NCBI GenBank assembly: GCA_001414345.1
Contig: LLCB01000181.1
Coordinates: 53,814 to 117,813, forward strand
Reading direction: 5' to 3'
From: Hymenoscyphus infarciens
Taxonomy: Eukaryota; Ascomycota; Leotiomycetes; Helotiales; Helotiaceae
DNA length: 64,000 nt
Shown piece by piece: positions 37,188-49,633 of the stretch; position 1 is the stretch's first letter, and every line of letters begins with the position of its first letter. The translations under genes and the position numbers were made by a program. The notes beneath the pieces were generated by a model that ran no database searches, was not told where the DNA came from, and saw only the letters and a program-made list of their open reading frames with translations.

Positions 37188-38894
37188 TTTAAACCTCCTG
37201 TTTGACGAAATGGACAGTATTGGCGAAATGCCTTTCTTTTGGCTGGAAAGTAAAAGTTGGAGATTGGTGGCGTGTTGGTACTGAATTAAGGATGACCACT
37301 TAAGGCGAAGCCAGCTTTATACAAGTCCACGACTTTCAATTGAGGCTGCACGAAATAGAACCTTCTGGGTTGGAAATGGATTCATTTCGCAACTGTTCGT
37401 TATCAAGATATGGGTCTGCTATATTTCATGTAGATTGAAATTTGTAAGCAGGCTCCACTGCTCCTGTTAGAAATGGAATCTTCCTCGCGTATACTTCAAG
37501 TCATGTTTGCATGCTCTGCGGCCCACGTTGAAGCCTTTTAAACGATGGCTGAGAAGCACTCTAGCCGACGCCAATTCTTCCATGTTTTCCCTCCCTTAGT
37601 GAGTGCTTAAGTGATGGATTTCCATAGGGAAAACGAAGGACCAAGGGAGATTCTAAAAGAGGTAAAGCCTCCAATTCAATAAGGAAACATTACATCTCCC
37701 GACTAAAGGTATACATACAATAGATGTGATAATCACGTTTCGGGAGCCTCGCCTAGTGAGTCTTTGCCGCATCAATCCATTTCTAGGTATGCAATAGGAA
37801 GAATACGAGAATGAGGGCACCAATGAGAAAATTGAACCACGGAGCATTTCCATGAAGAATTCGTGGCAATGACGACCCTGCGGCAAAATTGAAAAAGTAT
37901 AGCTCAAAAATTTGATGCAGAAAATCTGTAGAGCCTACGATTCTTAAAAAAAGTTGATGTTTGTGTAGAATGATCAGGCAAGTGGCTATAAAAGTGAGAT
38001 GTCATAAGCGAGGCTCTGCTGAATCCTAGTAATACAGCGGCGCAAGGTGTTCGAGAATATATGAAGTAAAATGAGGCTCTTCAGCCTCTCGCTCCATGGC
38101 CCTCAAATGCAACGATAGAAGCAATAAGCATGACTTGTTTCAATATATCAGCTATTACTAAAGTGTGGTGGCATCACATGATAAGGTCTGGATTGAAATG
38201 AGGCTCCGGATCGAAAGCCAAGCATAGAGAGGTAAGAATGCCTGGTTCGAAATTTTCACCTTCCAATAATAAGCAGATCATACCCGAGAATCCTCAGATA
38301 TTTAGCAAGGCTGGCGCTTATGTTTTGTTCGTCTCACTGCAGGCATGGGAGTGGAAAAAAAAGACGCTTAAAATAGTGTAAGCAAGGGAAACAGAGAACA
38401 AGCCAAAGACAGCGCAAAATAAAAATAAAATGGAACGAATACCCGAATTCTTACGTCAATGGCCGAATGTCTAAAAAGAGTTAGGACGTACAGCAAATAT
38501 AATGAGGCAACTGTATGATATTCACTACTATAAGACTTCCCACCATCCTTCATTCGGTTCTAAACTCTTCTCTCACTCCTTTGCAATGAGCCTATCCTTC
38601 ACTTATTGCATCCAAAATTCCTCATAACATGGAATACTCGCCTTCCTTCCACTATTGGATAGAAGAGCTTGCCTCGCGGTGATTTTCCCAAAAGGGCGTA
38701 GAGATTCCAAGAGTTCCATGACGGACAGAGACAGCTGAGCCGCCATGCCTGCTTCACGTTGACCCAGCCTTTTCTATATGTATAAATACTGTGAATCCTT
38801 GCGTCATTCTCATTTTGGGGTTTAAAAAGGTGGTTGTTCAGTTAATCTACTAACCTAGCTCAAACCAAATCCCTCGAAACTAGCTCGTCACAAG
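37188..38894. other. Intergenic region, nothing recognised
   Basis: About 1.7 kb of ordinary composition between the secreted-protein relic and the kinase pseudogene. No motif-bearing frame, RNA gene or clear repeat was seen. Confidence 0.5.
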
Positions 38895-40413
38895 CTAAGA
38901 GTTCAACCACGGATCATCCAGAAGATCAAATGCTGACATTCGTTATTCAGGAACCCATCGTAACATTTTGCGCATAAATTGAAGAAAGAGAGCTTTCTCC
39001 TTCCCCTTCAGGTTCTCCTCAAATTGCTCAAGGGAGTTAGATGGTATTTTCACATCCCCAATCCAGCGCCCTAGAGTGTGTAAGTTATAGCTAGTACACT
39101 AAATTGCAAGTATGGAAGCCTACCACTCTTGTCGAAATAATCCCCGCCAATTGGACTTCCCTCCAGGAATGACTTTGGTGGGCTCCCAAGCAGAGCAATC
39201 ATCTCGGCGAGGTGAACTGTGTTCGTAGTTTCATTATTGGCATCTCGAGCATCGAAGAGGTGTTTGCTCTGAGAAAGATCCCAGATCTAAAACGAATTAA
39301 TAATTTTATCATGAGAGTAGTGAAAATGGAGGTCGAAATAAGAGACGTAAAATGATACTTACCAATACTCCCAGATTCCAAATATCCACCTTTTTATCCC
39401 ATGGCCTTCGCAATATGACCTCTGGTGCGCGGTACAGAAATGGCTGGATATCCTCGGTGAACTTTCCATCGCCAATTCGAGCCTCACCAAAGTCGCATAG
39501 TACTGGACGACCAGCACTTTCCCTTACGCGCATTTGGCGAGAAGTATAGATAACGCGATCTCCATCGACCTTGCATGGACTTGGATCGCGGACTTCCACC
39601 TCTTCAAACTCCGTGAGTACGTTCTCATCATCGATGCCCATGAGAATGTTCTTAGCTTGGATATCTGGAAAATGGTCAGAGACTTCGGTCTTAAAAGAAA
39701 TATATAAATTGAGGCTCGACAGAAAGAGTGAGTAATAACTGGGCAACTTACCAGTGTGTGCTAAATGGCATTCTGAATGAAGAAACTCAAGAGCAAGAAG
39801 CACATGTTTCAGTGTGAGCTTCAATATATCTTGCGGGAGCTTCCCTCCCGGGATTAGTGCTTGGCAGTCGGATATTCGTAAACCGAGAGGTTTATGTACC
39901 ATGCATATATGACTACCCGTAGCTGTGGTAATATCAAACGAATCTAATAGCATTCGCACGCATTTAGATCCCGCATGTGATGTGGTAATTGAATTTATAT
40001 GCCTGTAAACTTCCCGTTCCCTTGCTGATTGACGTGAGTTCGCCTCTGACATAATTATGTTTGCCATATGAATATTAGCATCGGGAGTTTCAGTTATTAA
40101 GCAGCACTTACTCTAAATCCCGGCACAACCAGACGGTGGAAAAAGCGCCATAACCGAGTTTGCCAACCACCTGATATCTGTTGTCGAAAACTTCCCATAG
40201 ACGGACCGGATAGAATGTTTCTGGGGTGTACCACTTTAGCCTCTCCTCCTCGTATTTCAATGAACCATCGAGTACATGAGGTCCGGCAAGTCGCTCCAGA
40301 TTTTGTCTCGCTGGAGATGGCGCCCGGCGCAGAAGTTTCTGTGCAAATCTCAAAGCTGAAGACATGATACGGAAGAATAGTCTGTGGACAACTGAAGTTG
40401 AATTTTGAGACAT
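38895..40413 (-). pseudogene. SRPK-like protein kinase gene with several lesions
   Basis: A fungal SRPK-type kinase. Exon 1 (40413-40112; a second in-frame ATG is at 40365) has [19 protein letters not shown] and the glycine loop [14 protein letters not shown]. Later exons, about 40045-39752, 39664-39363, 39286-39124 and 39070-38943, encode HTDIQAKNIL in place of HRD-N, DFG in VLCDFGEA, and APEVIL; introns 2-4 join cleanly. Three defects are seen. No AG acceptor joins exon 1 to exon 2 in frame. The segment that should hold the ATP-binding VALK lysine reads HMANII. A TAA (38943-38945) follows RKMLRWVPE, after which the same frame continues RMSAFDLLDDPWLNS to a TAG at 38895, as if a CAA codon had become TAA. 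Most likely a decayed kinase; a pseudokinase is possible. Confidence 0.75.
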
Positions 40414-40559
40414 ATGAGAAGCGGGTTAGCACTTTTGATCAGAGGGCATCACGGAAGATGTCTCTCGTTTGTTGCTCGGTGCAGGGTTGGGAATGGAGTC
40501 CGTGGTGAGTCCGTGCGAGCGCGCCTTATGCAGTTTCTTAATAGCTATTAGCGACTCTC

Positions 40560-43500
40560 TTAGACATTTTAGAAAATCGACTTTTCAGTGTATTAGCGCT
40601 TAAATATGTTATAATTTAATATACTCTACTACTACCTTTTATACTTAATTATACTTTAAAGTTATAAGAATTATAATTTAAGACTATTTAAGTATATTAA
40701 AAGTGTTTATATTTAATAAATTATAGTAGTATTAGTATATTAAAACTAGTATTTCTCTCTCTTTACTTTCTCTTCTTCTTCTTTATTAGATTTAATATAT
40801 TACTCTTAGTTATTCTATAAAAGCTAGTTAGTATTTATATATACTATAACGTCTTATTTATACTCTTTATTATAATACCTAGATCTATTATCTATCTTTT
40901 TCTTTATCTTAAGTATAAGAGCTTTTATAGTATTAAGAAGGTTCTTTTCTCTTACTAGTATAACTAATTCCTTTATTTAATAGACGTATCTTTTAGTATA
41001 TAATTATATAAAAAGATATAAGTAAAATATAATATATAGTATACTAAGCTTTGACTATAATTTATTAAAAAAGATTAAAGTCTTTATTACTAGTCTTAAG
41101 CTAACTAGCTTTAATCTTATTATATATTATATAAGTATTATTATTAAGAGATTTAAGATTATTATAAAAAGAGACTTTTTTTTAGAGATTTTCTTATATC
41201 TCTAGATTAGCTTTATACTTATAGTTTCTAGTATTATTATATTAATAATTATATATCTTATCTAGCTTCTCTTAGAAAACTTCTTACTATTACTAATATT
41301 ACTTTTAAATAGAGTATATATTATAAGTCTTAATAAACTTTTTAATCTAGTAATAGATAATATTTATATAAATATATTATAAAGTAATCTAATTATATTT
41401 TAAGCTATTAAAAAGACGCTTTTGCTTAAGTGTTTAAATATATCTTATCTACTAAGAAGTTTATTAATTAATTAAAATATACTAATTTTTAGTAGAAGTA
41501 CTATATCTCTAAGTCTTTAATATTCTTAAATTAAGCTTCTTTTAGTACTATAAAAAAAGATAGTATACTACTATTAAAAGAGTCTCTATATCTTTATCTA
41601 CTTATACTACTTTTATAAAGCTATATTTATATACTAATTATAGATAGTACTTTATAACTTTAAGCTAAATAGTTAGAAAGACTAATAAAATATCCTAGTA
41701 TCTTATATAAGTAGATATTAATAAATCTATAGAACTAAAACGTAAATACTAGGCTCTAATATAGAAGAAAAGACTAAACTAGCCTTTTCTAACTCTAGAA
41801 GAGTAGATAGCTATCTATAAGAGGTCTAAAACTAAATAGTATATATACGTTAGCTAATATAAAAGCACGAACTCTATAAACGTTATCTAAAAGTCTAGAT
41901 AGACGTATAGACGTATATAACCTTTCTAAATTAAATAATATAAAATAATATAGCTGAAAGCTAAATATATAATAGTTAAATCTTATATATATAGTAGATA
42001 ACCTTAGCTATCTAGAATAGCCTAGATAGTAGACTATTATATATAGCTAGTAAATAGCTTATTTAGAGAAGACTCTTCTATTACTAACTACGGAACTTTT
42101 CTAAGATATTAGAATTCTCTTAGTTACTATTAATATATATATATACTTATTTTAGAATTATCTACTATTTTAATAAAATAGCTAGTTTACGTTCTTTTAA
42201 TTCTTAGATACTTAAAAGCGAGGAGTTACTTTATATTATATATCTTATTTCTACGAGTATATCTTAGAGAAGTCTATATAAGTTAATTAATTATTTATAA
42301 TAAATATTAAATAGATACATAATATTTAAGCGAGTATTTATATAATAAAAGCTTAAATAATTATATTATAAATAGTTTTTCTTTATATAACTTAATATCC
42401 GCTCTCTAGATCTTAAATATAGAGTTTATATAAGTTGGAACTTACTCTCTTTTAATATATATATTTAAATATAATTATAATATTAATTTACTTACTTTTA
42501 ATTATTATTTATAGATTACTACTCTCTCTTCTTAAATCTCTAAGAATTTCTCTTTATCTTCTATTATTATTATTTAATATATTTATTTCTAAAGATTAAA
42601 TTTATAGTTATTTATAATATCTAAACTAGTCTCTAAACTATAATATATATTAATTTCTTAATTCTATCTAGAAAAAGTAAGATCTTTATAAATAGATAGA
42701 GCTTTATATAAAGCCTTTTTAAAATTATATACTCTTAGTTTTAAACTAGGCGCTATATCTTCTAATATATATTAGTATTATATAATAATTAGCTAACTTT
42801 ATTTATAATATTAATTCTACTAAAATATTACTTAAAAAGTAGACTTTTAGAATAGAATAGTTACTAGTTTACTTCGTTATCTACGTTCTTTATTTATAAA
42901 TAGAGTATATACTAACTTAATAATAATATAATCTTTATTAAATTTTCTAAGTTATTAAGTAGATTAAACTTTATCTAAAACGTTAATACTCTTAAAATAG
43001 TTTAATTACTTAAATTAAGCTAGCTATAGAGTATTTACTAGAATACTTTATATACTAGTAGAATCTTCTTTTTAAACCGTATATCTTAAATACTACTAGC
43101 TTACGAGTTATAAACTAACTTTAATTAGTATCTTAATAACTCTTATATTACGACTTTTAGTACTATTAAGAAGTAGCTTTTAAAATAGTAGAAGTTATAT
43201 AGCGATTATAGAAGCTATATCGAGAGTATAGAATAAGTAAAGTAAGGTTAAAATAGATACTTAATCCTCTAGAACTATAGAGAAGAGTATAAGGCTTTAA
43301 ATACTATACTTCTCGCTTAAAAGATAGAGGTTATTAGGTAATCCTTTATCTAACTCACCTTTGTCTTATAATAAGTTAAATATCTTTTAATTCTTAAATA
43401 TTATACTTTATATATATAATTTATTAGCTATTCTAAGTACTAAAGTCGACGTTGAAAAACTCTTTTTAAACGACTAAGATATAATTAGTCTATAGTTTAT

Positions 43501-43950
43501 AATAATAAATAACTCTATTATATATATTATAAGACTTTTAAAAAGTTATTATAATTAAAAGAATAAAAAGAGTAAAGAGAAAGAGAGTACTTAAAGAGCG
43601 ATTTTATAAGCTAGACGTAGTATAAGTAATACTTTAAGAATAGTTTTATTTAATAACTAAGTTTTTTACTTTTCTAGCTTAGAAACGCTTTAGTATAACT
43701 TAATTAAGATAATAAAAGTAACTAAAGTAGATAATTTTAAAGGATTTTTATACATGTTTTAGATAAGTAGGAAACTATACTAGAAGAGTCGAGAATATCA
43801 AATATTTATAAATAATTAACTGCTATTTGCTCTATAAACTCTCTTTATTCTTGAAAGAAATAATTCAAAGAGTATATTATTCGTGGAAAATCACGAATAT
43901 TATGAATATATTCTTAGCTTATATAGACCTACCTAGCTAGCTCGTATATA
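40560..43950. repeat. RIP-mutated repeat block related to the 60.7-61.4 kb element
   Basis: AT-rich, CpA-poor block with no surviving frame. Its segment from about 42260 to 42560 and its last 220 bases (about 43730-43950) match, in the same order, the element at 60721-61400; the sequence in between is longer here, so the distal copy looks like a deletion derivative. The 3' border is near GAATATATTCTTAGCTT. Confidence 0.7.
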
Positions 43951-44074
43951 TAGCTCTCGTGAAGCAGCAGAAAAGCACAATCAGAGCAAACAACTTCCCT
44001 TCATTTTATACTCGCTTAGCTTCGCAATCTACACGCAACCCAAAACCCACCTGAGTCAGCCCAATACCGCGAGG

Positions 44075-44489
44075 ATGTTCAAAAATACCGTCGCGCGATT
44101 GTACAACGTCGTCAGCCGAACCAAACTCACAGATCTTCCTGAATCGTGGCGAAGTCCCGTCGACACCGTGTTGAAATCCGTTCCAGGTTGAGAGCGAAGT
44201 GAGCATCTTTCTCCTTTGCAATTCCATTTTAGGAGTTTCAATGCTAACCACATACAGAATTCCAGATTCAAGAACGCCGAGAGCAAATAAGCACAGGAAA
44301 AAAGATCATCTAACTAAAAAAAAAAGGTGACTGATATATGACTATAGGGGTGGCCGGCATAAGTCTACAGATGATCCAGATAACCCAAAAGAAGTTGTTT
44401 CCGTCCGTCTAAAGGACGAGAATAACAAGCGCATTGATACAATTCATCTCCATGAGGATGGGACATCGCAGTATCGAGAACTAGTCTAG
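44075..44489 (+). CDS. Possible small conserved protein gene, structure uncertain
   Basis: The frame from the ATG at 44075 encodes MFKNTVARLYNVVSRTKLTD and LPESWRSPVDTVLKSVP, then reaches a GT donor at CCAG|GTTGAG. A 3' segment ending at 44489 reads STDDPDNPKEVVSVRLKDEN and HLHEDGTSQYRELV, which also looks like real protein. Joining the donor to CTACAG|ATGATCC (near 44368) gives one open frame of about 76 residues. A middle piece (DSRTPRANKHRKKDHL) in the same final frame ends at a TGA in AAAAGGTGACTG, so the locus could instead be a damaged longer gene. No function can be assigned. It lies only about 125 bases from the RIP block. Confidence 0.4.
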
Positions 44490-45874
44490 AATTCTGGGCC
44501 CCTGCATGCTGCACGAAATTGAGGGCTGGTATCTCTAAGGATAGTGCAGGGGGTTTTCTAGGACATGCCTACAGATTTTTACATACGTTGGGGCTAGATT
44601 AGGACTATTGTTATAGCATTCTGATGCCTTTAGAATCTTTTGATACTAGTATCCCAAGCACTACTAGACATATATCCCTTTCTGCCTATGTGCTATTCTC
44701 TAAAATATCTCAGTATATCTCAAATGGCTAAAAAATCAACTGTTTTTACATAGTGGTATAATGTTTATATGAGGACATCACGGCTCCTAGAAGGACACGG
44801 TATAGAACAGAATACGTCCTAGGGAATGTTTCTACTCGAGCGTTAAGGCAGTGTAAGATTTTAGCAATTTAGCTATAGGAAGTAGCGACCTAACCAAGCC
44901 CGCTGAGAACAGTAGCTAGTTTACTATCTACTAATTATTACTAGATCCACTTATAGTATTATCAAGGTTTAAAAACTCCTATAAGCTACTTTTATTAATC
45001 TTTACAATTTTGAAAACTATAAAACGAATTTCTAATTTAAGAGCTATTTATTTAATTCTTTTTAAAACTTTCTATTATTTCTATTCTATGAATTAAATAG
45101 CTCCGTCATTCCTCCTTTGGAATGACTCGCCTCTCCGTCTCCCCCTCTAATCAGTATTTCGCCTGTCCACAAAGCTTTTATTATCCTTCACAAGAGACTG
45201 CAGGAATTCGTAACTGCTGGCCTGAGAGACTCTCCCTTCTATACTTGCTCTAACACTTTTAAGAGAACCGACTTCTCATTACTCTAATTATCCCACTTGT
45301 TTAAGACAACCAAGTTAATTACACAAGTCTTACTCCAACATCCAGCGAAGAAAATAGCTGGTATTGTCTTCTTGGGCAGTAACGAGTTCCTGCCCCATGG
45401 TCTTAACTTCTCTCGCAACTCAGACGAGAATACAACCACTGTATTTAATCTTGTATGTAGATAAAGAGGCCTATTGATCTAGGCAAACCCAAAAACCTCT
45501 TGATGCCGAAGTAGCAAGGCAACAAGGTTTGAGAATTTACGCTAGAAGCAATAGCAAGAAAAAGCTCGAGTGAAAAATGTAGGGAGGTAAAGTAAAGAAT
45601 GCCTCGAAATTTTCAATTTGAATGACACCATTTTCTTTTTAATCCATTCCTTATGCTCATACTTCCCTCTTCCATCTCCCGTATTTACTTCCTTTCGCTC
45701 TATTGCGTTGATAGGAAAACGGCGGACCGTGTTCTAGGAATTAAAGACGTCCACTCTCACCCTTCGCATCTAAACCCCCAAAGGAAAAATCCATCAGTCC
45801 TGTATTCTCAAAAGTGCACAATTTTTCTCTCCCCTTAAAAAATACCAATTCAAAAACGACAAAACAGGAGCTCT
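44490..45874. other. Intergenic region with a MITE-end-like motif
   Basis: No gene recognised. Composition is intermediate. Near 45205 the sequence GCAGGAATTCGTAACTGC matches the inner part of the terminal repeat of the small element at 61894-62105, and the next 40 bases are loosely similar as well, suggesting an old relative. Confidence 0.4.
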
Positions 45875-46718
45875 CTAAACCTCACCCTTCTGAATCTTCT
45901 CCAAGCACCCCTCAAATTCCGTCCACTCCTTCATAACAACCACACACCCAGCATCCTCCAAAACCTTCCTCATCCTCTCCTCCTCATGCTTCTCATAACT
46001 GCCCGTGTACCCAATAGTCTTGATATGCGCCCGGAACGCTGCAGTAGCACCACTCTTGCTATCCTCAACCGCGACGCATTCCTCTGCCTTCTTACCAAGT
46101 ACCTCCATAGCGTGAAGATAGATAGCAGGATCAGGCTTACTCGTCGGCTTAGGCAAGCTCGTAGCAGCGCTAAAGACATGGTCGGGGTTGAAGTACTTAT
46201 CCTGCCCCACCTTCTCAATACTAGCCTTCACCCTCCTCAACGCCGAACTAGACACCACACTCATCAAATAAGCTCCCGCCTTCTCCAATTTCACAAGAAC
46301 ATCATCCACCCCCTCACACGGTCTCAATTTCTCCTTCAACTTAGCAATAACCTTATCCTCCTCTTTCAAAACATAAGTCTGGAGTTCATCCTCATCCATC
46401 TCGTATTTGTATTTTGCCTTTAGGGAGACCATCATGCCGCGGAAGTTCTGGCCTACGAATTCTTGCAAGAGGACGGGACCCGTGTAGCGGTCGGGGATAT
46501 TGCGGGAGGCGAGGATCTCGTTTGCGAGGTCGGCGCAGGCTTCGAATGCGAGCTCTTCAGAGAGGACGAGGGTGTTGTCGCAGTCGAAGAGGATTGTGTT
46601 GATCTGTGCAGCAAAGTGGGTTAGTGGTTTTTTCTGAGCGGCGAATTGGGTGGTTGGGAGGGGAAGAGAGGTTCTGGGATTGGGGGGGGGGGGGGGGGGG
46701 ACGAACCTTGGGAGCCAT
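45875..46718 (-). CDS. HAD-superfamily phosphatase (beta-phosphoglucomutase-like)
   Basis: Haloacid dehalogenase-type hydrolase of 246 residues, probably a cytosolic sugar-phosphate or polyol-phosphate phosphatase. Exon 1 (46718-46707) encodes only MAPK; a 103-bp intron leads to exon 2 (46603-45875) with the nucleophile motif INTILFDCDNTLV (Asp11 nucleophile, Asp13 acid/base). Motif II is SVVSSSA, the motif III lysine lies in PKPTSKPDPAIY, and motif IV is VAVEDSKSG. A helical cap lies between motifs I and II. Without the four-codon first exon the frame runs upstream into low-complexity sequence (poly-proline), so I reject the longer start. A C19 homopolymer follows the 5' splice site directly (46682-46700). 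The exact substrate is unknown. Confidence 0.88.
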
Positions 46719-47863
46719 CTTGACGGTTTGATAGGGAGATGTGGATCGATTGATTGCGTGTTTGTTTGATGGTTTGATGTTGGGATGAGAAACTTGTTGG
46801 AAGCTCGTGCTGTCTTCGAGGTTGAAGCTATGCTTTCCCCGAGTGCTGACGCCCTCGATCGATAAATGGCTTGTGGCACAAGAAGCACAAGAGGTGTAGC
46901 TGACTTCCTGAACTCACTTCCGTCGTCTATAAGTCAATTTGTAAAGATGTTGAGAACTCTTCGTATCACAAAAAGGGAGAGAGAAAAATATGTGTGTGTT
47001 CAGAGAAAGCAAAAACGAGAAACAACGGGAATTCAAAGGTTGGAGGTGTTCCGATGATACTAGAAGTGGTGTAACCAAGACTAGCTAAATGTCCCCGCGG
47101 CGGGGTAAAAGATGAGTGGATCGCTTATCCTTTCCGGCGAGAAGCCAGCAAATCAACTTTCTCTTTTCCCGTGATGAACTCATGGACAGCTTGAAACATT
47201 TTCCGGCGTGAGAAACTTTATTTCACCTCTACTATGGACAGAAATAAGACATTCTCATACTTAACGTGTGTATGATTTGTTTCCCGGGATAACGGATGAG
47301 AGGATTGGGCAGCAAGAAATACCACCCCATCTTCCATGTGAAAGATCGGATCTTTCGGGCCGGGTACTCTTTCATTCTCAACCAAACTTGCAAGCTAACT
47401 TCCTGCGAGCTGAATTGAGATGGGAGTGAGAAAATGAGGAAAATGAATATGGATAAATGAGGAATCCTCCTAGGCGAGCTGAGTTCAAGCCATGAGAACA
47501 TTTTTTGTTGTCAGAAACGTCGGGAATAGGGCCGGAGAAAATCGGTTGCTGTGGTGGCTATGAAGTGATACAAAGCTTTTTTGAATCAAAACCTCGTGCA
47601 CTCAACCAAGCCCTCTCCAAAAACGCCTCGCAATCAGACCATGATTTCCTGTGTCTCGTTGTACCGCCTGCCTTGGCAATGCTCAAACCCGTCGCTCCAG
47701 AAACCCCAATAGGCTACCCAAAATTTCCATAGGTAGATTTTCGTATTTGCCATCTATGGTATCAGATACAACCAGCGCCCATAATGTATAAACGCCCCCA
47801 AAACCACCAGTCAAAATATTTAACACAAAAAGCCCCTACCCCCCAAGATTTCCCCTCGTTTGT
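46719..47863. other. Intergenic region between HAD and MARVEL genes
   Basis: About 1.1 kb of ordinary composition. Short frames on both strands show no conserved motif. It should hold the HAD-gene promoter (minus strand) and the 3' end of the MARVEL gene. Confidence 0.5.
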
Positions 47864-48822
47864 TTACACATGATAACTCGCACTAGGGAACTGAGCCCTC
47901 CCTCCCGCACTACCCACCGAATCATGTGGTGCTTGTGCGGAATACGCAACAGGTGCCGGTCCTCCATATCCTTGATAACTAGTGTCCTCGTGAACAGATG
48001 GTGGTACATATCCCGAGTTGTAACCACCATCGTATCTACTGCTCTGGCTACCCCCAAGACTTGGACTTGATGCGCCACCATTGTATTGTGGGCCGCCGAT
48101 GCTATGGGCGTCGTGGAGAACATCGTGGTCTTCAATGTTATGTACTGGTGCGTATTCGTCGTGGGGAGCGGTGGAGAAAGCCTCCTTGTCGGGATCGATT
48201 TGCTGGGCGTTATGTGGTGCCCGGGAGGCTCCAGGGAGGTAACCTTCACGTTTGTAGTAGACTACTCCGTAGAGTGACATAAGGGTTGTTAGGACCCAAA
48301 GTAGCCTTGAAATATGTTAGTTTTCTGCTGCATTCCTCGAAAAGCTTGAATCTGAGACTTTTTGGGGAGGCTTACCATATAAATACACCCATTCCCACCA
48401 CTGCTTTACTCTTTCCGCAGCCATCCCCGCATTTGTTGTTGGAGTTGAAGTTTGCTTGGGCTGCGAAGGCTGTTAACCATAAGACGCAGAAAAGTCCGTC
48501 TACGACGGCGAGAGCGTATGGGTTGGCGAACTTCTTGGTACGTGGAAATCGAGGGGTCATGGTGAGGAATATTAATGCTGGTATTGTGAGAAAGCACTAC
48601 CATACAAATTAGCACTTCCATTCTTCGCATGTAGACAGAAAGAAGAGGAAAAAGAGACAAGGCTCTACATACCAAACCAAAATACCAACCGATTCTCCCA
48701 TCAATGGTAGCTGAAGAGCGGAAAACGGTAATCTCTAGAATCCATGCTACTAAGATCAACACTGCCTGGCCGATGTGTGTCCCCAGTTTGATCTTCTGTA
48801 GTTGGTGTGCTGCGAACTCCAT
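47864..48822 (-). CDS. MARVEL-like four-helix membrane protein
   Basis: Integral membrane protein of 270 residues. Exons 48822-48673, 48596-48376 and 48305-47864 join in frame at GT-AG sites. Four hydrophobic helices are evident: AVLILVAWILEITVF, then GLCFLTIPALIFLTM formed across intron 1, then AVVDGLFCVLWLTAFAA, then GMGVFIWLLWVLTTLMSLY formed across intron 2. A Cys-Gly-rich loop (NKCGDGCGKS) lies between helices 3 and 4. This topology and the basic PRFPRTKK linker fit fungal MARVEL-domain proteins, which act in membrane apposition or eisosome-like plasma-membrane domains. The 120-residue tail is hydrophilic, rich in Gly, Ser, Tyr and His, and probably cytosolic. It is transcribed divergently from the MFS gene across about 810 bp. 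Confidence 0.85.
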
Positions 48823-49633
48823 GGCGACGGATTATTTGTGGTTGTATTCGTATACGGGGTGTTGGGTCTTCTGTCTCCTCGAGCTGAAACAGGGCGGAGG
48901 AAAAGGGATTGGCTTCGACACTCAACTTGGCAGGGAAAGACAATAGTAAGTCGAGTTGATTTCGAGGATCGAGTAGGTGGAAGAGTCGCCGTGAAAACGC
49001 GAGGATGTAGGAAGGAGATGGAGAGCAGATGCAGAGGATTAAAGAGTGTCGAAGATTGGCAGAATTCAAGTTCAGTTCAGGTTGCGGCAAACTGGATTTT
49101 GTTGCTTCTGGTGACGGTGGCTCAGTCCCTGCCCTGGGCTGTTGTTGACGCGTGGTTGATCGGCGAACCGCTGGGCTGACGCTGCTGGAGGCTACAGTCT
49201 ACAGTACAGTACCCGGAAAAAAGAAAAAATACAGCTCGCACGGCTACGCCCGGTGAGAGGTGTGGCGCTAAGCTGTGGCGTATTGAATAAGAGGTGAAAT
49301 GTCTGATACTTTCTAATTGCTTCACATTTTCTTCTCAAAAAATAAAAAAGATTGAAATGGTGAAGATATATCGACAGTCATCGCCTGAAGATTATCCGAA
49401 ACGCTGACTATGAGGCTCCGCCACCTAAACGACCCAAGGCCACCCGCAGGTGCCCAAGGCCGGTCATTCCCATCGTCATCCATCTATGGTTGCGGGCGCA
49501 GAACAAGGGGCTGCCGGGCTCTGGGGCCTGACCCACTCTTCAACACCAAAAGGCCCCGGCGGGATGGTATCTTATTCTCTCTAAATTTATTTCTGATATT
49601 AACTCTCCAAATCTCCTTCCAGCACCCAAGAAA
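48823..49633. promoter_or_regulatory. Shared divergent promoter region of the MARVEL and MFS genes
   Basis: An 811-bp region separating two outward-facing starts. It includes TACAGTACAGTACCC near 49200 and ends in a T-rich leader before the MFS ATG. No specific binding site is claimed; co-regulation is only a possibility. Confidence 0.4.

Noticed and set aside
46607..46888. Longer N-terminus for the HAD phosphatase (337-residue frame)
   Set aside because: The upstream part is poly-proline and low-complexity and includes intron sequence; the MAPK exon joins to INTILFDCDNTL by a GT-AG intron and gives the normal family length.
47505..47732. Plus-strand frame of 75 codons between HAD and MARVEL genes
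   Set aside because: No motif, no intron-extended continuation and no recognisable relative.
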